Shown here: positions 1 through 5,860 of the stretch, piece after piece
How positions within the stretch are numbered: position 1 is the first letter of the stretch
Layout: each line of letters begins with the position of its first letter
Assembly (NCBI GenBank): GCA_959020035.1
Contig: CAUEQX010000063.1
Coordinates: 1 to 9,592, forward strand
Reading direction: 5' to 3'
Source: an uncultured Collinsella sp.
GTDB lineage: Bacteria > Actinomycetota > Coriobacteriia > Coriobacteriales > Coriobacteriaceae
DNA length: 9,592 nt
Notes under the pieces: generated by a model
Databases searched by the model: none
The model's input: the letters and a program-made list of their open reading frames with translations, nothing else
Told to the model about the DNA's origin: nothing
Translations under genes and position numbers: made by a program

Positions 1-38
1 TTTCACGAGAATGCTCGAAATTGAAAATCAAATTTACG

Positions 39-52
39 TTAAAACGTTTTAA
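39..52. promoter_or_regulatory. Perfect 14-bp palindrome, LacI-family-type operator candidate
   Basis: The sequence TTAAAACGTTTTAA equals its own reverse complement and has a central CG step, the form typical of LacI-family repressor operators. It lies in the AT-rich stretch beyond the end of whiA, in contrast to the GC-rich genes around it. It would suit control of a minus-strand gene starting beyond position 1. No gene or clear promoter hexamer pair is visible with it, so operator function is inferred from symmetry alone. The rest of positions 1-97 holds no gene and no convincing terminator. Confidence 0.35.
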
Positions 53-97
53 AGACTAAAATAGCAGCTAAATCCGTATATAAGTCGATACTTCAAA

Positions 98-1027
98 CTA
101 CCTGTTTGCTTCAATGAGCTTTTCAAGCCTCAAAACGCGATGGTACAGGGCAGACTTCGACAAGGGAGGGTCAGCCATCTCCCCCAAATCACGCAGCGAC
201 AGATCGGGATAGCGCTCGCGCAGGTCGCAAAAGACCGCCAAGGCATCCGGAAGCGCATCGCGAAGGCCACGCTGCTCGAGCTCATCGATAAGCGCAAGCT
301 GATGTTGGGCAGCACCGGCGCTTCTGGTCTGGTTGGCGAGCTCGGCATTCACGCGACGGTTCACATCGTTCTTAACCAACTTGACCGCGCGCGCCTCCTC
401 AATCTCGGCAACGCTGCGCTTGGCACCAATCAGCTTTAATAGATGCTCGATTTCCTCGGCGCTCTTAATGTACACGGCATATGACCCCCGCCGTGCATTA
501 ACACGAGCATGGACCCCAATCTGCTCCAACAGATCGCAAAGTCCCTTGGCATATTGCTCGCCCTGCACAGCGATCTCCAAATGAAAATCGCCGCGTGGAT
601 CGGCCACGAAGCCGCCCGCGATGAGCGCGCCGCGGATATAGGCAAGTCTACAGCAAGGACGGGCGACAATGTGACGCGGCACACCTGCGACGAGCCCTCC
701 CCTACGGTCGAGAATGCCCAGCAGCACCAGAGCCTTATCCAAATCGGGCTGATCAGGCAAGGTGATGAGGTAGTTTCGAACCTTATGCAAGACAGATTTG
801 CGGACGGTGAACTCCGTTTTGAGCTTAAGGATACGATGCGTCAGCGTGATCATCGTGCGCGCGACGGCTCCCGTCTCAGTCGCAACCGTCAAACGATACC
901 GCCCAGAGCCGGTAAGCGAGAGCGTACCACTCACACGCGTGAGGGCGGCAAGCGTCGACAAGTCGCAGTATTCACATTCGGGTTCGCAGCGCGCAAGCTC
1001 GTCGCGCACCTCAGCGGTAAACGACAT
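98..1027 (-). CDS. whiA: WhiA, sporulation/cell division regulator-type DNA-binding protein
   Basis: This 309-residue protein has the WhiA layout: an N-terminal domain related to LAGLIDADG homing endonucleases (roughly residues 1-200) followed by a helix-turn-helix domain near residues 270-305, where the segment SLRDLGEMADPPLSKSALYH is the recognisable HTH signature. WhiA is a cytoplasmic DNA-binding protein, tied to sporulation in Streptomyces and to division and chromosome segregation in Bacillus. The homing-endonuclease fold is known to lack nuclease activity in this family. Length is close to the family norm of a little over 300. The ATG start is 6 bases after the rapZ stop, with AAGG about 11 bases upstream lying inside the end of rapZ, so the two genes are almost certainly cotranscribed. 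Stop is TAG. Identification is confident; its targets here are unknown. Confidence 0.95.
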   Translation of the reverse strand: MSFTAEVRDELARCEPECEYCDLSTLAALTRVSGTLSLTGSGRYRLTVATETGAVARTMITLTHRILKLKTEFTVRKSVLHKVRNYLITLPDQPDLDKALVLLGILDRRGGLVAGVPRHIVARPCCRLAYIRGALIAGGFVADPRGDFHLEIAVQGEQYAKGLCDLLEQIGVHARVNARRGSYAVYIKSAEEIEHLLKLIGAKRSVAEIEEARAVKLVKNDVNRRVNAELANQTRSAGAAQHQLALIDELEQRGLRDALPDALAVFCDLRERYPDLSLRDLGEMADPPLSKSALYHRVLRLEKLIEANR

Positions 1028-1033
1028 GCAGGC

Positions 1034-1936
1034 CTATGCCTTCGTGTTGGCGCGCGACAGGTCGCGGTGGGAGATGCTCACATGATACTGAGCGCCTTCC
1101 AGGTAACGGGCCGTGGCCTCGGCAATGGCAACGCTGCGGTGCTGGCCGCCCGTGCAGCCGATGGCGATAGAAAGCTGCGGCTTACCCTCCGCGATATAGC
1201 CCGGCATCACCGTATCGAGCAGCTGTGTCCAAGCCTTCCAAAACTCCTGCGTCTTGGGATGGTCCAGAACAAAATCGGAGACCTTTTTATCGAGACCGGT
1301 CATCGTGCGCATCTCGGGATCGTAGAACGGATTAGGCAGGAAGCGGACGTCGATCATAATGTCCGCCTCGACGGGCATGCCGTGCTTAAAGCCAAACGAG
1401 AACACGTGGACGTCCATGAGCTGCTGGTCGGACAGCTCGGAAAATGCCATACGTAGCTTGTTGCGCAACGCAGAGGTGCGCAGACGGCTCGTGTCGATAA
1501 TCATATCGGCTCGGTCGCGCACGCCCTGAAGCTGAAGGCGCTCGCGCTGAATGGCATCGGCCGTAGTCTCCCCCGGCTTGGCAATGGGATGACGGCGGCG
1601 ATTTTCGCTGTAGCGACGAATCAGCACCTCGTCAGAAGCCTCCAGGAACACGATGTCGCAGCTCATCTCGCGCTCTTCGAGCGCGGCGACCGCATCGAGC
1701 AGCTCGTCAAACAGTCCCTGGCTACGCAAATCGCAGGTGACGGCGAGATGCCTGCCCACGCCCGTATTGATGCCGACGAGCTCGGCAAGCTGGGCGATGA
1801 GACGTGGAGGCAGGTTATCGATGCAAAAATAGCCCATGTCCTCGAACACGTGCATGGCCTGCGTGCGGCCCGATCCGGACATTCCGGTGATGATGACGAT
1901 ATCGGGGATGCGCTCCGAGCGCTCCGCCGCATCCAT
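1034..1936 (-). CDS. rapZ: RapZ / YvcJ family nucleotide-binding protein
   Basis: This 300-residue protein begins with a P-loop, GMSGSGRT, near residues 18-25, with Arg in place of the Walker A Lys as is common in actinobacterial members. The family segment GYFCIDNLPP follows near residues 35-44. The C-terminal domain carries the family motif GCTGGQHRSVAIAE. In E. coli RapZ senses glucosamine-6-phosphate and acts as an adaptor that targets sRNA to RNase E. In Gram-positives the homologue YvcJ binds nucleotides and its role is less clear. The reading frame is open to a start at 1990, but the ATG at 1936 has a good SD (AAGGGAG, 5 bases away). The longer form would also start inside a probable terminator, so 1936 is chosen. 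It is the first gene of a rapZ-whiA pair, with only 6 bases between them. Confidence 0.95.
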   Translation of the reverse strand: MDAAERSERIPDIVIITGMSGSGRTQAMHVFEDMGYFCIDNLPPRLIAQLAELVGINTGVGRHLAVTCDLRSQGLFDELLDAVAALEEREMSCDIVFLEASDEVLIRRYSENRRRHPIAKPGETTADAIQRERLQLQGVRDRADMIIDTSRLRTSALRNKLRMAFSELSDQQLMDVHVFSFGFKHGMPVEADIMIDVRFLPNPFYDPEMRTMTGLDKKVSDFVLDHPKTQEFWKAWTQLLDTVMPGYIAEGKPQLSIAIGCTGGQHRSVAIAEATARYLEGAQYHVSISHRDLSRANTKA

Positions 1937-1941
1937 GGCAT

Positions 1942-1948
1942 CTCCCTT
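1942..1948 (-). promoter_or_regulatory. SD site that sets the rapZ start
   Basis: AAGGGAG on the minus strand lies 5 bases before the ATG at 1936. The upstream in-frame start at 1990 would fall within the hairpin at 1975-2004 and has no comparable site. Confidence 0.7.
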
Positions 1949-1966
1949 TTGCATGTGCTGCCTCCC

Positions 1967-2004
1967 GAAAACAAGCGCGGGACCCAGCAACCCGGATCCC
2001 GCGC
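1967..2004 (-). terminator. Probable intrinsic terminator after nanE
   Basis: On the minus strand GCGCGGGATCC pairs with GGGTCCCGCGC, an 11-bp stem with one G-U pair and an 8-base loop, followed at once by TTGTTTTCG. This is a GC-rich stem with a short U-rich tail, as expected for Rho-independent termination. It lies 51 bases after the nanE stop and about 20 bases before the rapZ SD, so it can separate the nan block from rapZ-whiA. Any rapZ promoter in this gap would have to lie upstream of the hairpin, which leaves attenuation possible. Confidence 0.7.
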
Positions 2005-2022
2005 GGTCAATTGCCTATATTG

Positions 2023-2028
2023 AGTATA
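2023..2028 (-). promoter_or_regulatory. Candidate -10 element for rapZ-whiA
   Basis: TATACT on the minus strand matches the sigma-70 -10 consensus at five of six positions and lies between the nanE stop and the terminator hairpin. No matching -35 is visible at 16-18 bases. If real, the transcript would begin near 2016 and run straight into the hairpin at 2004-1975. Weak call, based on one hexamer. Confidence 0.2.
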
Positions 2029-2055
2029 CCGCCCCGAGCGGATACGAGGCCTGTC

Positions 2056-2742
2056 TTACGCCTCAAGCGCAGCCTTGAACCAACTCGTAATACTCGTGGG
2101 GTGCGTGATGGCGGTGCCGACGACAACGGCCCAGGCGCCAGCATCGATCGCGGCGCGAGCCTCCTCGGGCGTGTGCACGCGGCCCTCGCAGATGATGGGA
2201 AGACCGGGGAATTCCTCGGTCGCCTGACGCAGGAGCGGCAGATCGGGGCCATCGGCCATGGTGCAGTCGATGGCGGCGACGCCGTGAGAAAGCGTGGTGG
2301 ATACCAGGTCAAAGCCCATATCAACAGCACGGCGAATGTCCTCGATGGTGGCACAATCCGCCATCAGGAGCACACCCTCCTCGTGCAGCGGGCGGAAGGT
2401 ATCCTCGACCGTTTTGCCATCGGGGCGCGGACGATCGGTGGCGTCGATCGCCACGATATCGGCACCCGCAGCAACGCAGGCGCGAGCGTGGCGCAGCGTC
2501 GGCGTGATGTAAACGCCCTCGTGCCCATCCTTCCACAGGCCGATGACGGGAACCTCACAGCGACCCTTAATGGCGGCAATGTCGGCAAGGCCCTGGCAGC
2601 GAATGGCGGCGGCGCCGCCGAGCTCGCAAGCGCGAGACATTTGAGCCATGGTCTCGGGCGTACGAAGCGGCTCGCCCATATACGCCTGAACGCTCACGAC
2701 GAGCTTGCCCTTCAGGGACTGGATCAAAGGATCGACGGTCAT
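2056..2742 (-). CDS. nanE: N-acetylmannosamine-6-phosphate 2-epimerase
   Basis: This enzyme converts ManNAc-6-P to GlcNAc-6-P, the last sialic-acid-specific step before NagA and NagB. The 228-residue TIM-barrel protein carries the NanE signatures in order: VSVQA near residue 17, AIRCQG with Arg48, GLWKD with Lys71 (the catalytic lysine position), AIDATDRPRPDG, LMADCATIED, and the CEGR segment with the catalytic glutamate. The frame is open to a GTG at 2781, but that start falls inside a long hairpin. The ATG at 2742 gives the normal family length; AAAGG lies 11 bases upstream, a rather long spacing. It is the last gene of the nan block, 140 bases after the kinase, and is followed by a terminator. 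Having kinase and epimerase together supports a catabolic sialic acid route over a biosynthetic one. Confidence 0.93.
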   Translation of the reverse strand: MTVDPLIQSLKGKLVVSVQAYMGEPLRTPETMAQMSRACELGGAAAIRCQGLADIAAIKGRCEVPVIGLWKDGHEGVYITPTLRHARACVAAGADIVAIDATDRPRPDGKTVEDTFRPLHEEGVLLMADCATIEDIRRAVDMGFDLVSTTLSHGVAAIDCTMADGPDLPLLRQATEEFPGLPIICEGRVHTPEEARAAIDAGAWAVVVGTAITHPTSITSWFKAALEA

Positions 2743-2768
2743 GTTCGACTCAACCTTTCTCAAAACAG

Positions 2769-2864
2769 CCTTCTGAGACACCGCACCTTGACGTTCAAAC
2801 CGTCGCTCGCGTACCGAAGTACGCTTCGCTCCTCTTTCACGTCAATCTGCGGCACCTCAGAAGG
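2769..2864 (-). other. 96-base structured element (imperfect inverted repeat) before nanE
   Basis: The minus-strand RNA of this span folds into one long hairpin. The basal stem is 17 continuous pairs, three of them G-U. A two-by-two internal loop follows, then a 7-pair stem, a purine-rich internal loop, and an apical GCGUAC/GUACGC stem (2809-2824) closed by a C(UUCG)G tetraloop. On the plus strand the three G-U positions would be A-C mismatches and the loop CGAA, so the structure favours minus-strand RNA. It fills most of the kinase-nanE gap and ends 26 bases before the nanE ATG. It could be a leader or cis-regulatory RNA, a processing or stability hairpin, or a dispersed palindromic repeat. 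It has no adjacent long U-tract, so it is not a standard terminator. Confidence 0.6.
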
Positions 2865-2875
2865 CGCACTTGGTA

Positions 2876-2881
2876 GTTATA
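2876..2881 (-). promoter_or_regulatory. Candidate -10 element upstream of the structured nanE leader
   Basis: TATAAC on the minus strand matches the -10 consensus at five of six positions and lies just past the kinase stop codon. Transcription from it would start around 2868-2869, a few bases before the hairpin at 2864. No good -35 is visible within the end of the kinase gene, so this is only a candidate. Confidence 0.22.
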
Positions 2882-2882
2882 T

Positions 2883-3848
2883 TTACTTCAACGACGCAAG
2901 AAGGTGTTCGGCAGCACCGATGAGCGGCGCGTCGCCCTCCAGAGAGCCGATGAGGATCGGTGTGTTCTGAAGCGGATCGAGCGCCTGGCTGGCATAGCCC
3001 TCGTGCACCGAATCCTTCCACGTCTGTGAACGCCAATCGGGACCTTGGTGAATCACGCCACCCGAAAGCACGATGACCTCGGGGTCCAGGATGTTAGCGA
3101 GCGAGCCCAAGCTGGCACCCAGCGCAAAGCCGGCGTCATGGATGACCTCGGTCGCCTTTGCGTCGCCCGCGCGGCACAGGTCGTTCACATCGCGACCGAC
3201 CGAAGGACGGCTGGGGTCGACGCGGCCAAAACGCTCATCGTACATTCGACCAATGGAAGTGCCCGAAGCAACCGACTCCAGATGGCCGGAACGCCCGCAG
3301 GCGCAGGGAATGCCGGCGGCAGCCGAGCACTCGATGTGGCCCATATGGCCAGCAGCACCATGGAAGCCTTGCATCACGCGGCCGTTCTCGACATATGCGC
3401 CGCCGATGCCCGTACCGATGCCAAGACACAAGACGGAGAACTTGCCCTTGCCGACGCCCCAGTGGGCCTCGCCCAGAGCATGAGCCTGCACGTCGCCTAC
3501 AACGGCAACGGGAAGACCGAGGTCCTCGCGCAGACGCGGCCCCAACTGGACGCCGGACCAGCCGGGCATGATCTCGTTGGCATACGCGATGGCGCCCGTC
3601 TTGGGATCGACGACGCCGGCAGCACCGATACCGACGCCAAGGACCTCGACATCGGGATTCGCCTCGAGAGCAGCCTTGATGGACGCCTCGATACGCTGGA
3701 AGACGGCCTCGCCGCCCTCTTGGGCCTCGGTGGGAACCTCGGCCTCAAAAACGGGATGAGGCACGCTACCGTCAGCCGGGTACTCCATGATGGCAGTCGC
3801 GATCTTAGTTCCGCCGATATCGACAGAGCAGACGTACTTGTTCTCCAT
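2883..3848 (-). CDS. nanK: ROK family sugar kinase, probable N-acetylmannosamine kinase
   Basis: This 321-residue ROK protein starts with the phosphate-binding motif DIGGTK (residues 10-15). Asp119 in VVGDVQAHALGE fits the catalytic base, and GIGTGIGGAYV follows near 143-153. The ROK zinc region is HMGHIE (His171) and CACGRSGHLE, with Cys182 and Cys184, but the usual third cysteine of CxCGxxGC is His189. Length is typical. The likely reaction is ATP-dependent 6-phosphorylation of ManNAc, inferred from its place between a NanA-type aldolase and NanE. ROK kinases for GlcNAc or glucose look alike, so substrate rests on context. The ATG has a strong SD (AAGGAG, 6 bases away) that lies within a 13-base near-palindrome (3854-3866), which may partly hide it. 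The upstream gap of 171 bases holds a long palindrome, so it may be expressed differently from nanA. Confidence 0.82.
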   Translation of the reverse strand: MENKYVCSVDIGGTKIATAIMEYPADGSVPHPVFEAEVPTEAQEGGEAVFQRIEASIKAALEANPDVEVLGVGIGAAGVVDPKTGAIAYANEIMPGWSGVQLGPRLREDLGLPVAVVGDVQAHALGEAHWGVGKGKFSVLCLGIGTGIGGAYVENGRVMQGFHGAAGHMGHIECSAAAGIPCACGRSGHLESVASGTSIGRMYDERFGRVDPSRPSVGRDVNDLCRAGDAKATEVIHDAGFALGASLGSLANILDPEVIVLSGGVIHQGPDWRSQTWKDSVHEGYASQALDPLQNTPILIGSLEGDAPLIGAAEHLLASLK

Positions 3849-3923
3849 GTCGCTCTCCTTAGGAGATAAAAAACAACTACAGGAAATGAAGGCGGTGTTA
3901 TCGCCGCAGCTTGATAAAGGTTT

Positions 3924-4013
3924 CCCAGGTGCCCGAGGTTGGGGTGAAAGTGGTCGGGCGTTGACCTAATGGGTCACGCCCGACCACTTGAGCCTCAAGA
4001 TCGGGTGCCTGGG
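3924..4013. repeat. 90-bp imperfect palindrome between the nanA-type gene and the kinase
   Basis: The core is AAGTGGTCGGGCG (3948-3960) pairing with 3977-3989, continued by TGACC (3962-3966) with GGTCA (3972-3976): 18 pairs with one bulged T at 3961 and a 5-base loop. Outer arms 3924-3936 and 4001-4013 match at 11 of 13 positions. The two differences become G-U pairs in plus-strand RNA but mismatches in minus-strand RNA. There is no U-tract on either side. It starts 7 bases after the aldolase stop. It could slow or stop read-through, protect the 3' end of the upstream mRNA, or be a copy of a dispersed palindromic repeat. The rest of this gap (3849-3923) shows no gene. Confidence 0.6.
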
Positions 4014-4019
4014 GAAGCT

Positions 4020-4940
4020 TTACAGGAGACCGTTGTCCTGAAGGACCTTCTTAATCGCCTCGACGTTCTCGCCGGTCATGGCCTTCACCGGGCGCGGCAT
4101 GGTCGGGCTGTCGAAGATGCCCATGAGGTTCATAGCGGTCTTGAAGGCGCCAACGCCACCGGCATAGCCCTGGACGCCCGAGGTGACATCCCAGATGTGG
4201 GAGATCTCGTTGAGGCGATCCTGCTCGGCCTTGACGGTAGCCCAGTCACCGGCCTGAGCGGCCTTCCACTGGCGCACGTAGCCCTCGGGCTCAACGTTGG
4301 CGAGACCCGGGACGGAACCGTCGGCGCCACCGAGGTAGGCGCCATCGACAACAACCTCGTGACCGGTGAGGATGCTCATCGGATGGCCGTTCTTCTCATT
4401 CTCCTGAATGAGGTAGCGGAACGAGATGTCATCGCCCGAGGAATCCTTGACGCCGGCCAGGACGCCCTCGGCGCCGAGCTTGGCAAGGAGCTTCCAGGGA
4501 AGCTTGGTGTGGACGCACACGGGGATGTCGTAAGCGAAGATGGGCAGGTCGAGTTCCTCGTGCAGGATGCGGAAGTGCTCCTCGACCTCGGTCATGCCCT
4601 GCAGGGCATAGAACGGGCAGGTGGCGACGAGGGCATCGGCGCCCAGCTCCTGGGCGACCTTGCCGTGCTCGATCATGCGCTCGGTCTCGGTGTCGATGAT
4701 GCCGACCAGAACGGGAACACGGTGATCGACGATGCGCACAGCCTCGGCGATGATCTGACGACGACGCTCGTCGGTGGAGAAGACGACCTCGCCCGAGGAG
4801 CCCAGGAAGAACAGGCCATCGACGCCGGCATCGATCATGCGGTTGATGCTGCGCTCAAAGGAGGCAACGTCGAGCTGGTGATCTTCGGTATCGGGAACAA
4901 CGACGGGAGGGATAACGCCGGTGAATTTCTGAGTTGCCAC
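4020..4940 (-). CDS. nanA: N-acetylneuraminate lyase-type aldolase (DapA/NanA superfamily)
   Basis: The predicted reaction splits N-acetylneuraminate into ManNAc and pyruvate through a lysine Schiff base. The 306-residue TIM-barrel protein has GSSGE at 47-51 (carboxylate-binding loop), PFY at 109-111, YDIP with Tyr137, and GVKDSSGD with Lys165. Tyr137 and Lys165 sit at the same numbers as in E. coli NanA. PFY rather than PYYN argues against dihydrodipicolinate synthase. The loop is GSSGE where sialate lyases usually read GSTGE, so another 2-keto acid aldolase of this superfamily is possible. The frame is open to 5024, but GTG at 4940 has AAGGAG exactly 6 bases upstream and gives the family N-terminus. 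Stop is TAA. Next to a ROK kinase and NanE, the sialate lyase role is the best reading. Confidence 0.82.
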   Translation of the reverse strand: MATQKFTGVIPPVVVPDTEDHQLDVASFERSINRMIDAGVDGLFFLGSSGEVVFSTDERRRQIIAEAVRIVDHRVPVLVGIIDTETERMIEHGKVAQELGADALVATCPFYALQGMTEVEEHFRILHEELDLPIFAYDIPVCVHTKLPWKLLAKLGAEGVLAGVKDSSGDDISFRYLIQENEKNGHPMSILTGHEVVVDGAYLGGADGSVPGLANVEPEGYVRQWKAAQAGDWATVKAEQDRLNEISHIWDVTSGVQGYAGGVGAFKTAMNLMGIFDSPTMPRPVKAMTGENVEAIKKVLQDNGLL

Positions 4941-4946
4941 AAGAAT

Positions 4947-4952
4947 CTCCTT
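4947..4952 (-). promoter_or_regulatory. SD site that sets the GTG start of the aldolase
   Basis: AAGGAG on the minus strand lies 6 bases before the GTG at 4940. It excludes the longer frame to 5024, which would overlap the preceding gene and add a 28-residue arginine-rich tail foreign to the family. Confidence 0.75.
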
Positions 4953-4963
4953 AGTTGTCTGGC

Positions 4964-4982
4964 GGGCGGCCCTATGCCGCCC
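4964..4982. repeat. Intercistronic hairpin between pseudo-esterase and aldolase
   Basis: GGGCGGC and GCCGCCC form a perfect 7-bp GC stem around a 5-base loop, in the 68-base gap between the two genes. No U-tract follows on the minus strand, so it is more likely an mRNA-stability or processing hairpin than a terminator. It ends 11 bases before the aldolase SD. Confidence 0.5.
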
Positions 4983-5008
4983 ACTCTTGTTGGCAGTGTC
5001 CAGGCCGT

Positions 5009-5860
5009 CTAGGCCAAAGAACACGGGTAGAACGTTTGGTTAAAGAAGTCGACGACTTCGTTTTCGAACGCATTGATGCGCTCATGAGCGTATTTGGCAT
5101 AAATGATATGCCTCCGGTCACACTCAAGACCGTTGAAAACGGCAAGCTGGCCCTTGGGATCGCTCACGGTATCCATAAGCGATGTGCCCATGAGCACCGA
5201 TCCGCGCACCCGAGACGACAGTGCCTCGAGGCCGACGGGAATTGGATTGGCAACCGCCGTGCAGGCAAGGCCCCGCTCGTCCAGAGCAGAAACCGCCAGC
5301 GCGACTCCACCGCCAAGGCCCTCGCCCCATGCAAAGATGCGGTCGGGGTCCATGCCATCAAGATTGCGCGCGACCTTCGCCAGCGCGCAGCCCCAACGGA
5401 CGCGCCTGACAAAAGCGGGCGAAGCAATCCCCCGCTGCAGGTCGTCCGCACCAGCAACATCGTCATCCAGCGCGAGGACGGCATACCCCATGGCGGCAAA
5501 TCTCGTCATGTGATGCCAGCCGCGCACAGGCCGATCGATGTCGTGGAACATCAGGCACAGCGGCACACGCTCAGATACTCGGGCACGACCAACAGGCTCA
5601 ATCAAACGAGCGTGGACCGCATCGTCACCGAGTTCAAAGGAAACCTCCGAGTAACGGGCGCAGAGGTTAACAAAGTCAATCGCCGTAATGGCCAGGCCTT
5701 GAATCTCAAGATTCGAAGCGCATGTCTCTAAATCAGAAATATCTGCTTGGACATCACCGTGCCAGTCCCGATATTCTGCGAGCCTTGACGAAACCGTTCC
5801 AGGAATTCCCACGAGCCCGGGGACTATCAGCTCGTCAACATTGCTCTCGCACTTAGACAT
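5009..5860 (-). CDS. CE7-like alpha/beta hydrolase lacking the nucleophile serine (probable pseudoenzyme)
   Basis: This 283-residue protein is a diverged relative of the gene just upstream. Matching landmarks run in order: FHDIDRPVRGW for FHGYPGASRSW, WGEGLGGG (179-185) for the nucleophile elbow GASQGGG, GTSLMD (Asp230) for GTGTAD, AVFNGLECDRRH for AVYNNLTCEKRH, and YAHE (His259) for FGHE. The nucleophile serine is Gly181, encoded GGC. The PGQGG element and the HG oxyanion segment are also altered. About 40 residues between the elbow and the aspartate strand are missing relative to the neighbour. The frame is intact, so this is not gene decay by frameshift. The ATG overlaps the end of the esterase by 8 bases and follows strong tandem SD sites (GGGAGGGGAGG), so the pair should be translationally coupled. 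A structural, binding or regulatory partner role is inference. Confidence 0.75.
   Translation of the reverse strand: MSKCESNVDELIVPGLVGIPGTVSSRLAEYRDWHGDVQADISDLETCASNLEIQGLAITAIDFVNLCARYSEVSFELGDDAVHARLIEPVGRARVSERVPLCLMFHDIDRPVRGWHHMTRFAAMGYAVLALDDDVAGADDLQRGIASPAFVRRVRWGCALAKVARNLDGMDPDRIFAWGEGLGGGVALAVSALDERGLACTAVANPIPVGLEALSSRVRGSVLMGTSLMDTVSDPKGQLAVFNGLECDRRHIIYAKYAHERINAFENEVVDFFNQTFYPCSLA

Noticed and set aside
6..17. Short palindrome CGAG-N4-CTCG and nearby AT-rich repeats
   Set aside because: A 4-bp arm in AT-rich sequence is too short to separate from chance.
509..1456. Plus-strand frame across whiA and rapZ
   Set aside because: It runs across the junction of two well-identified minus-strand genes and has no protein-family features.
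2743..2781. Longer nanE from a GTG at 2781
   Set aside because: It would start within the long hairpin and add 13 residues not seen in the family. The ATG at 2742 fits the usual N-terminus.
3969..5012. Long plus-strand frame opposite the aldolase gene
   Set aside because: It mirrors the aldolase, begins inside the palindrome, has no SD and no recognisable domain.
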